NCBI RefSeq assembly: GCF_019649055.1
Contig: NW_026570479.1
Span: 1-64,000 of the forward strand
Direction: 5' to 3'
Length of the DNA stretch: 64,000 nucleotides
From: Paramacrobiotus metropolitanus
Taxonomy: Eukaryota; Tardigrada; Eutardigrada; Parachela; Macrobiotidae
Part shown: positions 45,629 to 56,569 of the stretch, in pieces
Layout of the letters: each line of letters starts with the position of its first letter
How positions within the stretch are numbered: the first letter of the stretch is position 1
Notes under the pieces: model-generated
The model's input: only the letters and a program-made list of their open reading frames with translations
Told to the model about the DNA's origin: nothing
Databases searched by the model: none
Translations under genes and position numbers: made by a program

Positions 45629-48081
45629 TTTGCTCCCCACTCCGGCCACACGTGTTTGCCAAATACCTCGTCGACCATCCTAATCAACGGTACGTAACCG
45701 GCCTGATCGGCATGCTGACCAACGGAGCTGACCTGGGCTACACGGGCCCACAGGTTGGCCGATTTACGCGAAATTCCGGTACAGTCTCCGAACATTCCGC
45801 TGATATGGCTGAATGCATCCAGAAGAGCCTCGATTCCGGACACGCACGCGGTCCATTTAAAGTGACGCCATTACCGAATTTCGTTTGCAATGCGCTCAGC
45901 ATCCGGCCGAAGTCGAACGGTGGCTTTCGTCCCATACTGGACCTGTCACAGCCAACGGGAAATTCTGTCAATGACTACATTCCGAAAGATGATCCGCCTC
46001 TAAGTTTTTGTTCTGTTGACGACGCCGTAAAGCTGATTATTCGAGCCGGCTGCGGTGCAGCTATGGCGAAGCTCGACATTAAAAGCGCTTTCCGGCTGAT
46101 CCCAGTTATGCCGTCACAGTGGAACCTATTGGGATACAAGTTTAAAGGTAACTACTATTTCGATGTCGTACTGCCGTTTGGTTGTCGGTCTGCGCCTCGG
46201 CTGTTCTGCGCTTGTTCGGACGCAATCGAATGGATATTTATTCATATATCCGGTCATTATGCAGTATTGCATTACATTGACGATTTTTTAATTATTGCAC
46301 CGCCAGGTAGTCTTTGCGCTGAACTTGTAGTGCTGTTCAAGGATCTATGCGATGAGCTAGGCGTTCCCCTCGCAGCAGACAAGCTAGAGGGACCCGCCAC
46401 TCAGCTAGTCTTCCTGGGAATAACACTAGATTCAGTATCGCGTACGCTCTCTCTACCAGCAGGGAAGCTCGAACAACTTATCGAGCTGCTCCGGTCCTGG
46501 TCGGAGAAGACAACGTGCTCGCTCAATGAGCTGCAAAGCCTGGTTGGTTCACTGCAATTCGCTACGAAGTGCATTCCCGCCGGAAGGCTGTTTCTCAGAC
46601 GTTTGATCCAGAAAATGACAAACATGCCGCCTCGCCAGCCGCACCATGCACAGTCAATTCATTTAGACGCTGACTTCCAGCTCGATATTGCCTGGTGGCT
46701 GCAGTTTCTTCCGAATTGGAACGGCACTGCAAGTTTTCTCAGCATTGACTGGAGCAGGCCTGAGGTGATGCATTTATACACCGATGCGTCGGGCTCAATC
46801 GGTGTCGGTGGCTATTTCGCAGGCCGCTGGTTCAGTGCCCGTTGGCCTGCATGGATAAGCACGGTCAATCCCTGTATCGAATACCAAGAAATGCTGGGCG
46901 TGTTCTTTGCCATAACCCTCTGGCGGGACTTGTTTCGCAACCTGAAGGTCATGTTTCATTGCGACAACATGGGTGTGTGTCAGGCGTGGGATAAGCTTGG
47001 ATCCACTAACAGAGCAGTACTTTCGTTGATGCGCAGAATGGTGATGACGGCCGCTCAGAACAACTTCACTATCACTATACAGACAATTGCCGGACGCCTT
47101 ACCGGATATATGGGAGGAGCTGGAGGCCGAGTACATCAGTGCAATGAGCTGAATGCCGCAGCCAACCGGTTTCAATACCACCATATTGCAGCGTCCACCC
47201 GACAAGCGTATGATGCCGGCTGGTTCCAGTTTGAGCAGTTCTGGGTGTGCTTTGCAGAACATCCACTCCCTGCATCCGATGACACAGTGCTCCGTTTCCT
47301 TGCCGATCTTCACTCCCGGGCGATAGCGATCGCAACAGCCAAAGTTTATCTGGCATCCATCGCCAACAAACATACCGAATGCGAACTCTCAATCCCGACA
47401 CGTAGTGCTGCCATCTCTCGCGCGCTACAAGGTTACCAGAGGCTGGCACCGACTCCTCGGGATCACCGCTTGCCCATCACGCTCGAAATTATGCGGTACT
47501 TGAAAGATCGCCTTTCTGCCACGAATCTTCCCACGGTCGACAAGCTTATGTACTGGGCGGCATTCACCATGGCTTTTGCCGGACTTCTCCGAGTGAGTGA
47601 GTACACGGCACCATCACCATCATCATACAGCACGGCGCGCACGCTGCTGCTCAGTGATATCGCACTTGCCGCCGACATCATCACCGTGTCCCTTAAAACG
47701 ACGAAAACTGACCAGTACAGTCATGGTTACAAGCTGTCACTGCGTACGACAGGGCGTTCAGTTTGCCCAGTTCGTGCACTTGCGACATACGCGGCGCTAA
47801 GACTCGAACTCGGAAGTAAGCATGAACCACTTTTCATACTGTCTAGCAGAGCGTACCTGACTCGTCAAGACGTCGATCGAACGCTGAAGCACCTGCTGCG
47901 CCTCCTGCCGGAACATCACCGTTACGGAACCCACAGCTTCCGCATCGGCGGCACCACAACAGCCGCTATTGGGGGATCCAGCGACAATGAAATCCAACGC
48001 CTTGGACGCTGGAAAAGCAACTGTTTCTCCGCCTACGTCCGCAGCCAAATTCCCACGAATGGAATCAATCCTTACGCCTGA
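45190..48081 (+). CDS. RT-RNase H-tyrosine recombinase polyprotein of the DIRS-like element
   Basis: Open for 963 codons; true start unknown because the first ~140 codons overlap the gag frame. Reverse transcriptase: GGFRPILDLSQPTGNSVNDY, KLDIKSAFRLIPV, and catalytic YIDDF (46273-46287). RNase H: YTDASGSIGVGGYF (from 46776), with EYQEML and FHCDN. Tyrosine recombinase at the C-terminus: LLRVSEYTAPS (first Arg), HSFRIGG (from 47932), LGRWKS and the Tyr of AYVRS (48034-48036). RT followed directly by the recombinase, with no obvious methyltransferase domain, points to Ngaro-type or a related lineage. It would integrate a circular DNA by recombination rather than by a DDE integrase. Confidence 0.85.
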   Translation: MRCFPIRTVGTTLTTSSSTTCNFGITPPIIRTTRIFGHDATKSRFKSESPIPKYPPLKQLALAVRLVTRRSSADAAKRLGISRRIVNSPFEAALLQRGKSATSSIKAFAPRHAAADAFTNVASVSRSTMESTAALAAVATTSSGSDLCSPLRPHVFAKYLVDHPNQRYVTGLIGMLTNGADLGYTGPQVGRFTRNSGTVSEHSADMAECIQKSLDSGHARGPFKVTPLPNFVCNALSIRPKSNGGFRPILDLSQPTGNSVNDYIPKDDPPLSFCSVDDAVKLIIRAGCGAAMAKLDIKSAFRLIPVMPSQWNLLGYKFKGNYYFDVVLPFGCRSAPRLFCACSDAIEWIFIHISGHYAVLHYIDDFLIIAPPGSLCAELVVLFKDLCDELGVPLAADKLEGPATQLVFLGITLDSVSRTLSLPAGKLEQLIELLRSWSEKTTCSLNELQSLVGSLQFATKCIPAGRLFLRRLIQKMTNMPPRQPHHAQSIHLDADFQLDIAWWLQFLPNWNGTASFLSIDWSRPEVMHLYTDASGSIGVGGYFAGRWFSARWPAWISTVNPCIEYQEMLGVFFAITLWRDLFRNLKVMFHCDNMGVCQAWDKLGSTNRAVLSLMRRMVMTAAQNNFTITIQTIAGRLTGYMGGAGGRVHQCNELNAAANRFQYHHIAASTRQAYDAGWFQFEQFWVCFAEHPLPASDDTVLRFLADLHSRAIAIATAKVYLASIANKHTECELSIPTRSAAISRALQGYQRLAPTPRDHRLPITLEIMRYLKDRLSATNLPTVDKLMYWAAFTMAFAGLLRVSEYTAPSPSSYSTARTLLLSDIALAADIITVSLKTTKTDQYSHGYKLSLRTTGRSVCPVRALATYAALRLELGSKHEPLFILSSRAYLTRQDVDRTLKHLLRLLPEHHRYGTHSFRIGGTTTAAIGGSSDNEIQRLGRWKSNCFSAYVRSQIPTNGINPYA

Positions 48082-48269
48082 TCATGGATGTTGTTTGGGG
48101 TTTGTTTGGGGCCTTCGGTTGCGCAGGGCACTGGTCGCTCTCTTCCGCCGACCCCCGGTCGGCCGGCTTCTCGCTGACCCACGGTCACCGCACACAGCCG
48201 CTCACGAGGGTACCAGTCGCCCAGCAGCCGGGGTTCCAGCGCCCACAGTGGTCACCGGAAGCGGTAACA

Positions 48270-49308
48270 TTAACTGTTGGATAAAACGACAAATGGATTT
48301 CGGTTAGCTTTACCGTTCAGTTAGTGATGCATCAAAGATGAATTAGCTTGCGAATTTAAGCCACGCTGTGTAGAGACAAAAATTTGATAGATACCGTAAT
48401 CCAATATTCATTTTCCTATCAAAATTTGTTAAGTTTATTCTCAAAACCAGTGAATTCATGATGCAGTACGAAGACTCCAATATCCATCGTGCATAGGTTA
48501 TGAAAATTTGATGGGAAATTCTTGTTTACGTTCACAACGCTGGACCAGTCTGCTTCGCAGGTATTTACACTTCTTCATTGAAATGCATATGATCGCACCG
48601 TTCTCAATCAGAACTGCTTTTCGAATATGTCATTAAAGTCATGGAAAGCCTGGATGCTCCATTGCTTTACCAACTTTGTTACTGCATCTTCTCTAACTCA
48701 GTTTGATAATACATCCAGCAAATATGTCAAAGCAAAACGCAAATAAAACAAAGCTGACAATTCGCACAACAAACACCGGCAACATCAATGTAGGAAATGT
48801 ACGGAATGCGCTTGATTGCACTGGTAGACTGGAGCGCAGCTTTTACCTTTTTCAAAATGGTTTACGCCATTCTACCATTTGTCTTATATTAAGTCATTCC
48901 GGCATACGATAGTCAACTGATGTCGAAATATAATTATAACGGAGACACACAAGTAAATGATGCACAAGTACTGGAATAAGTACGTTGAAATTAGGGGCGC
49001 TTGTGCCGGAAAGAGCATATGTATCCGGTCGATTAACTACATGAAAGTTATACATTTACAATCACTATCTGTAAGCAAGGTCGGCGTAGGTTATGGACAT
49101 TATGATTTATGAAAAACCATGTACTGTTCAGTCACAAAAAAATCCGAAACCTGACTGCCTATACCGTCCGCGTGATTTGTTGCTATTTTTGGACATAAAA
49201 CCAGATAAAGTTAATAACATAAAACCAGAAACCAGATAAAGTTGACACTTTTGATTTGAAAATCCAGCACTTTTGAGATGAAAATCCTAACGGATAAGGA
49301 TAAACCAG
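48270..49308. repeat. Second-arm copy of 19.26-20.36 kb spacer
   Basis: Inverted copy of the spacer downstream of Gr3; no coding potential. Confidence 0.65.
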
Positions 49309-49431
49309 TTAGCAAAATAAGCCTGTGAGTTTGGTCAGGTGTGTGCCACACTGACAGCACGATTTACCATAATTGTTAGGCGAGGCTAGTTCGTGGATGA
49401 CCAATAGGCACGTCACCAATAGTCCAAACAT
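49309..49431 (-). pseudogene. Last exon of a Gr3 copy
   Basis: Reads MFGLLVTCLLVIHELASPNN and the CCQCGT tail, from acceptor CCAG to a TAA further downstream than in Gr3. The frame is open but no upstream Gr3-like exons are present, so it is an orphan exon of the second arm. Confidence 0.75.
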
Positions 49432-50680
49432 CTGGAAAAAATTCGCAGTTCTCATAAATCAAATTTATAAATTCCGGACAGTACAACAAGCTATCCGTTG
49501 TCACGATGCGCACTGCAAATTTGATGGCCTATGGTGTCCAGACCTATATATGGTGTACATGTAATTCCAGTTGTCCTATCCCTGTCTAATCAGCTGACCT
49601 CTCGTCCTGTCTACTCTGCCAGATTATCCCAACCGATTCTTCGATCCATGCTTACCTCATATCCGAAAAAACCCCCGTAATCGTTAGTGAAAGTTTCGGG
49701 GAAAGCGCGCGCTTTTGCATAATTTATCAAGGTCCTGTGCCAAACTGTACGGATAAAGAGGTCCCGGCCTGACTTTTATGTGCGACCAAATTGAGGGACA
49801 GTTTGATTTTTTGGCCTTGAAGTAATATCGTTCATCGATCTTCTGTGTATGTGCGGCGGTACGTTTTTCAAATCCCGGGCATGCGGGGATTCTCTTGTAC
49901 TAACAGTAGCCGCATCAGATCGAATTATGCTGCCAGGCACACAGTCCAAATCATTCTGACAATGCATTTACGGGAAATGTTGCGCAAAAGTCTTCTCATC
50001 TCAAACATGAATGCCCCTGCAGTCCAATATTTATTTAACAATTACAGTTTAAAAGATTATTAAAGAAAATAGCCATCCAAAACTAAAAGTAGTCTGTGCC
50101 TTTGTAATTACGCCTCGATAAAATCCGATACGCATAAACTTCCGGTGAATACCGGAATCATGTTCAGCTCTCAACGCTACTGTTATATCCATGATACCGG
50201 TGCACTTACAAAACAAACGAATATGCAGAGCTTGAAATATTTAGAAAACAGTACATCAGAGTACCCAGCGTCAATTACTGATCCTTAAATTCTGTAAATT
50301 TGTTGAAGGATAGTTTTCATGGCAAAAAAAATTAATATTCTGAAAAGAAAAAACAAAAGATTGAACAATAATTTACAGACACTTCCTAATTGTTCAAAAT
50401 TCAGCAGGTTGGAAAAAAGAGTGCGAGACGCTGCGAGCAAGTACGCAACCTTAAAAACCAGCAGAAATTAACGGTATGGTTAATGGTTATAACATCCACT
50501 ATTCAGGATTTTGGGCACGACTTAATTTCCGTACCTGGAGGTGTCATGTCCATTGCGCATGTTGACATGCCACTGTGGCAACGCCGCCAAAAGGTACAAT
50601 CTCCTACAACTGAGCCCTGCTTAGCCTGTCAGGAGTGATTGAAGTTTTATCTCCCCATCCGCGAACCGAATAACATTAAC
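49432..50680. other. Spacer in second arm
   Basis: Nothing recognised; should contain the remains of Gr3 exons 1-2 but I cannot see them. Confidence 0.35.
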
Positions 50681-51275
50681 TTGATTGTTAAGCCAGCTCG
50701 CGGAAAGTAAGCAACCAGCTAGGAAACTGGCTACACCATTTGCGGAAATTATCATGGTTGCAAAATCCTCCTCATTGGAGGTTAACGCAAATCCCATGGC
50801 TGCGGTTAGTCGTCTTCCGTGACCAAACCCACCATCAGAATCACCTCTAGCGTAGCGCTACACACCAAGAGAAACACACCGGGCGCGAAGACTGTATCGA
50901 AAGGCCGGACGATCCTTGTCAAGCGTTGGTGACGCGACCGATGCGCTCTATGCAGCTTGTAAACTCTTCCACACCGAAATTCTGTGCAACGTCGGATGCT
51001 ATACTGCGGAAAGTGTATTTCGTTGTCCCGATCATGTATAAGTAAACGGTGGTCAAGGACACCTCGACAATAACTCCAAACAGAGGAAATCCTTGAAAAA
51101 TGATAATCGCGAAAATCGTACGAATGTGTAAACCATAAATATTATACGGCTGTGTATGAAGGCGACACAGTGCTTCCATGAAGGCGACAATACATCCACA
51201 CTGCGCCGCAAACAGCCACAAAGGCGTTGCACAAGAGCGTGATTTTGGATAGCTTCTTGATTTTATTCCCTGTGA
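50681..51275 (-). pseudogene. Decayed copy of Gr2 exon 1 (3' part)
   Basis: Clear match to Gr2 from KIKKLSKITLL (about residue 130) to the exon end LNNQ and donor GTTAAT. Holds several indels: a small internal duplication around RLHGN, loss of the EQLENGVI segment, a stop after RVTNA (near 50925) and a shift near 50800. 5' truncated next to a tRNA-like SINE fragment (51282-51310). Confidence 0.8.
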
Positions 51276-54130
51276 AATCCACAATTGTGGCGTAGTGCAG
51301 TGGCACTGACGTCACGAGAATGTTGTGCCCGCTGTGCCCAGTGTTGATAAATCACGTTCACATTTCTTCAAATGATACCGTTCCGCCATATGCCGGACAG
51401 GCCCGGACTAGATATAATGCGCATTTCATAGTTTTCTGAGTGTACATTAGGGATAAGTCTCCAAATTTTCGTTGCCGAAAACAAATACACTTGTCTTTCA
51501 GTACTTCGCGTTCGTTTTACAGTTTACACTTTATTATTGTATAGTTGTACAAGTTTTATCATAAAAAAAAAGTGAATTTTTAACATTTTTTTGGTTTGCT
51601 GACCACTGGTCATCTGAATTACCATCAAAACGCTAGAGTTGGTAATACATTTTTTTCTCGATTTAATGAATCTATGCTTGGTTTTTCATTATGTTTCTAA
51701 GATTTTATATAGAATTTATGAGATTTATTGTTAAAGTAGCGCCATGCCCATCTCTGTCAAACGTGGCAGGAAATTTTCAAATGACCATATTTGTCCACTG
51801 TCCAGCTATTCTTCGGGCCATGCAATGCTTTTGCAATATGTGCCACAGGGTGGGTTTCAGTGAATTATATGTGAATTATCGGGTCTTCGGGAGGCCGTAT
51901 GTACAGCCAAGACCTCCGCGAACCCCAAAGGTGTCATTTTGGTAATCTTTGGTCACTTGCTGTGTGCTACAAACATGCTGCATTTGATGGCCAAATTTTT
52001 AAAATGACCAAAAACATCCCTACTCGTACTCTAGATTAAAATCACTAAGCACGAGTTTTCTGCATTGTGGGCCGCTACAAGAATTAAGTCCGCCACCCTG
52101 CCATTTGACAGGGATGGTCGGGAACGGGTTAAAACAGCGAAAACGTACAGTTAGGGGCCAGAAAAACGTCTGCCGTCTACATGCATGATGCAACCACAGA
52201 CAAAATGTTTGCCCGTGGTTCATGGTTGCATACGTGCGGTGGCTAACCGACATTTCGTCGATTAACGTTGCGTCGACCGACACGAGGGCGATGACTAAGA
52301 GAACATAATAAACCATAAGAAGCATAAGAAAAAAGACATAGGAAAACAGCGATTTTCAGTGTTGAAATAAGCGCTCAGTATTAGGGCATTAGTGCACTCC
52401 GGCAGGTAATGTCCGCCATACCGGACATTACCTTTACATTACCGGACCATTACATTACCGGACATTACCTTTTATATATTCATATATCTATATAAGTATA
52501 TATACGAGTACTTATCTGTTTCCCCCAAAACAGTGGAAAAATGTGAAACAGGTGAAAATGTATGAGTACATATAAGGAAAAAAGATTTTCTGTGAGCTTC
52601 CACACAGAAAGTAAGGATCATGCTACACATTTTCGAAAAAGCCATCTGTTTTGAAAATGTTTCATCTGTTTTGGCATATGTTTTGGAAAATCAAAATCAT
52701 TTACGAAAACAGAAATGTTTTGCCTTCGACCCATGGCGATCAGTGTGGGCAGTGATGTATAGCATAATCATTATACTTTAGCGGCATATAATATTATTGT
52801 AGTAATTAGGTTAGTACTGTAATACTTCAGAAAACTTTTGTTGAAACGAAAAGTTTCACAAATGACAGTATCATCACAGTGTCGTACAAGTAATTATACA
52901 AGTTTCGGTCGCGCTAGCGTCATAACGTAATTAATAATTATGAACGCGTACAAATTAAACACAATTACACCGAATGTGCTTTATTTCGAATCATGAGAAC
53001 GGGGGAAGAACTGGAAACAGATTTTCGACGTATGAGCGAGGAACTGATACAATAACCGCATTTAAACCACATTTTATAAACAAAAAATGTGTACAAAGTC
53101 GACACAGAAAAAGTTTTTTCGAAATGTTTTCTTCGTAAAACAGAAAACCTTTTTCTATGTCAAGGAAAACAGAAAAGCATGAATCCAGCCTCTGCGTTTC
53201 CTGTGATCAGGGCCAGTTTCAGGAATTAAATCAATTAATTCGTTTAATTTATTAGCACATGAGCGAAATGCTCAAATGCATTAGCAATTATTGTAAGGTT
53301 TTTTAAGCAAGGATCGAAATCGGACTGTTGGTGTCTCTTACGGTCTTACCAAAAAATTATAAACTGGGTATACAGAACTACACTAGTGGCAATAGGAGAG
53401 TATGACTAGTGGCAATAGGAGAGTTTGCATGGAATATGGATACATAATAATTACATAACGACATTTGCCTGCGAAACGGAGATGACCAGCCGGTGTAGTG
53501 CCCTACGGCCATTGTAGTGCTCTAGGAGTACGAGAGGAATGAATGAACATTCTTCATTTCGTACTCTTAGATGTAGAGTAACGGCAATGGCCCTCCTCCA
53601 GAGGCGTTATTGTTACGTTGTATTTCATATTGTTTGTACGTATATTGTAACACAAGACAACTTTATTCCCCAGAACCCTTCAGGCAGAAGCGCTGTGATG
53701 TGATGTGATGCAACAACACGCTTGAGCAGGGCATTGGACGGTACGATATCCCTTTCCACCAGAACACACGATCCCCTCGAATTACTGACCAGTTACCGGG
53801 TAACCGGGGGTCCGGGATGCCTGGACCAAACGCTGTTTATGGAGTACTTTTGACCCAGCCTGTCCTATTGATTCTATATGGTATAAATTTATCATTATTA
53901 CATTAAATTTTGTTATCATTCAAATGGATGACCTTTATAGTATTAAATAGTTAGTTTCGTGGTAGTTTTGTACAGTTAAGACGAATCAAATAAATAATAC
54001 AATGTTTGATGTGAAAAAATCTCGGAAAATAAGTGCGTGAAGCCGATTATGAACTTTGACACATAGGATTTGCGTAATCTAAATCTTAACAGAATTTTAA
54101 TAATTTGTATTAGTTAGATTCCCTACAGGC
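51276..54130. other. Long AT-rich gene-free stretch
   Basis: No gene seen in 2.8 kb. Small repeats: CATTACC/ATTACCGGAC units at 52415-52475, a tandem of ACTAGTGGCAATAGGAGAG at 53382-53425, and an imperfect hairpin at 53525-53575. This corresponds in position to Gr1 and the gene D flank in the left arm, none of which survives. Confidence 0.45.
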
Positions 54131-54545
54131 AAGTTCCTTATGCCGCGCTGCAAACCGGCCACGCCCATCTCCTGTCGCGATCGGCGCGCGTGTCCAGCGA
54201 CCATGACCTCCTGAACACCCAGCTGGAAGCCGAACGGTTCTCCCGCGTCAACTACGCCGGGAATCTCCAACGCCTGCAGCTGGAAGAGCGCGACGCAGGT
54301 TGGAGTATGAGAACTCGCAGAATGAGAAGTGCCTCCTCTTCCGGGCGTATCATGGCATTATGAAGGATCTGAAACGACAGCTGGCGGCGGCGGCCAATAA
54401 GGCGCCTTGAAATGGTTCGGAGAACGGCAACGGGAAGGGTGATCCGGAGAATGTCGAACAGATCAATCTCAAGTCGCGGGCCAGTCCGTCGTCCTCCCTG
54501 GATGCCTCGCCGGTGCTGCTGCACTGCGTGACCAACCATACAAAG
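54131..54545 (+). pseudogene. Decayed copy of the large exon of gene D
   Basis: Matches gene D exon 7448-7909: SRSARVSSDHDLLNTQLEAE is kept, but an internal deletion after LEERDA shifts the frame, and a TGA follows NKAP. Ends VLLHCVTNH like the original. Only this exon is present. Confidence 0.85.
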
Positions 54546-54699
54546 TAATACCTTCTCTCACAGTGGTGGCATAAATAAAATCGAAAAAGAGTCGTTGGTG
54601 GCAAAATTATTATTATTATTATTACGGCACAAGAGCAGACAACCCCGAAGGGACTTCAAGTCTGGTCGAACAAAAACAATTTTCCGCTAACAAAAACCT

Positions 54700-55200
54700 T
54701 TAGGAGAGTTTAACAGATCTGAGTAGAAATTTGAAAGAAGGTACAGAACTGGCTTCGAGAATTTTAGGATTAACAGCAAGAAGTTTATCAAGAAGACGCT
54801 TTAGCCGCATTTCCATAGTCCACCCTCCGATAATTTTCTTTGCCCGCGTAACATCGATCCGGGCCGGCTTTCGCAAGTTGTAGCGCGTGGTGTTATCTTT
54901 TACTTGGATCATGTCCAGGAGGTAAGCCGGAAGCGGGAACTGATCTTTGTTCCAGAACTTGAACAACCACACCGCATCGCTCTGCCGCCATCGGTCGAAT
55001 ATGTGAGGAATACCCAACTTCTGATACAGTTCCGGAGTAACCGGCATCTTGTAATCAGTGATGGTTTTCAGAGCTTTACGTTGTAGTCCGGCTAGCTTGT
55101 CGCGCTCAGTCGAAGACGCTGCAGACCATACCGGCGACTGGTGTGCGATATGGCAACCGAAGCAGGCGTGATAAAGACCTATTATAAGCAATAAATTGAA
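54700..55200 (-). mobile_element. 5'-truncated non-LTR retrotransposon remnant
   Basis: The minus-strand frame includes QSPVWSAASSTERDKLAGLQ, RKALKTITDYKMPVTPELYQ and RWRQSDAVWLFKFWNKDQ, the typical segment after the reverse transcriptase domain in I/Jockey/CR1-type elements (S-P-V-W-S, then LQRK). The catalytic domain is absent. A different family from the RLE element at 36.5 kb. Confidence 0.7.
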
Positions 55201-55259
55201 ACGTGGTAGCAGTAGCCAAAAATAAGGCGTATGGTCAAGAGTGACAACAGCCAAAGGGG

Positions 55260-56040
55260 GTGTTTATTTTATTAAAACAAAGGGGTGACAATAGTCAAAA
55301 GGGGGTGCGGGGGGGTGACAGTAGCCATTTCCGGTGTTATTCGTATGTATTATGTACAATACTTACTCGGATAATACTTACGATTACTCGGATAACATCA
55401 TGCTTCTGAGGCATACTAATGATGCTGAATGTACTATAGAAGTACAGATAGTACGTAGCATCATCAGTATGCATCTGTTAATGTTAAAAATATTGCTGCA
55501 TATAATTATATGACCATCGAAGCGTTACAATTAGATCAGCCACAGTTTACAATAGTTACTCCTTAATTGTTACCACCAAACAATGCCCTAAATTATCATT
55601 GTGTGCTTAAATTTCTGTTATCACACCCATTCCACGCCATATTGTTGATTTACGCTCAGGATAATATTGATATTACATTGTTCTGCGCTCATTAGATTTG
55701 CTAAAATTTGCTAATGCAAACTGCTGCCCAAATGTTCTACAAAGTAGCATAAAGGCAGCGCTGCGTCGCTGCCAAAAAGGCGCTCTTCTCAGTTGGATTT
55801 TTGGATTAAAGTCATTCCCCATCAACTTATGTTTGTTACGAGTAGTTAAGTATAGTACAGCGTCTGCCATCTCCGATAGAGAAATACCACTTGTAACATA
55901 TCATTGGTAAAAAAAAGTTTTCACTCACAGTATCGGTAATATTATAACATTACCGATACTGTGATTGAAAAATTTTTATTATGAATTTTAGTTCATAATT
56001 TTGATTTTGCTCACGACTATAACACTGCGTAGTTATTTTG
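55260..56040. other. Spacer with G-rich tract
   Basis: A GGGGGTG-rich patch at 55255-55330 and otherwise AT-rich DNA; a short hairpin (TACCGATACTGTGA inverse pair) at 55925-55965. Confidence 0.4.
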
Positions 56041-56047
56041 CATCAGC

Positions 56048-56560
56048 TCAATGTACTGTTTGTACCAAATACACCTACCGTGCCGCAGTGAGTAAGCTTC
56101 GGACGCGATGTCAACCGCGATTAATTCGCGTAATTTCGGCGGCCTACTGTACCGATATCACCATCCCGCACAGGTCCTACACCATCGTCTGTCCACAGAT
56201 CAGCAGACTGGAACTAAACCAGCCGGCACTGCCAATAACCGACAATGTCCAGTCCTACCTGGACACCGTCAACGTACCACTTATCTTGTCCGCATCCCTT
56301 TCCCGATTTCACAACGGCCCAGACACCGGACCGCGGCATCACCGTCCTGATATGAGTGCCCGCTTATGATGTACTCACCACCACCCCGGCTCATCTGCAT
56401 GGATATCTTTGTCTTTGATGCGGAGATGACTGCAGTCTGTGTGATCGTTGAGTACATGCACCGCAGCTGCACTCTGGACGCACGCGATCCCTTGGAATTG
56501 CCGGGATGTCAGAGACGCTCGTTGTTTGTGGGGTACGGACTGCCGACCCGGACCGGCGCA
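56048..56560 (+). pseudogene. Decayed copy of gene H
   Basis: Inverted copy of 5281-5800: TIVCPQ, NQPALPITDNVQSYLDTVN and DARDPLELPG are recognisable. A 4-base insertion (GTAC) near 56275 and a one-base loss (CTGATTATG to CTGATATG, about 56352) break the frame; the splice donor after the last exon is mutated. Confidence 0.8.
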
Positions 56561-56569
56561 TAAGTTGAG

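Larger units (their letters stand above)
44158..48268 (+). mobile_element. DIRS/Ngaro-like tyrosine-recombinase retrotransposon
   Basis: Inserted into the second duplication arm: the left-arm sequence is continuous across 20360-20394, while here its two halves lie at about 44158 and 48268. Contains a gag-like frame (44511-45628, with stops) and a reverse transcriptase/RNase H/tyrosine recombinase frame (to 48081). I could not identify the terminal repeats with confidence. Confidence 0.8.
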
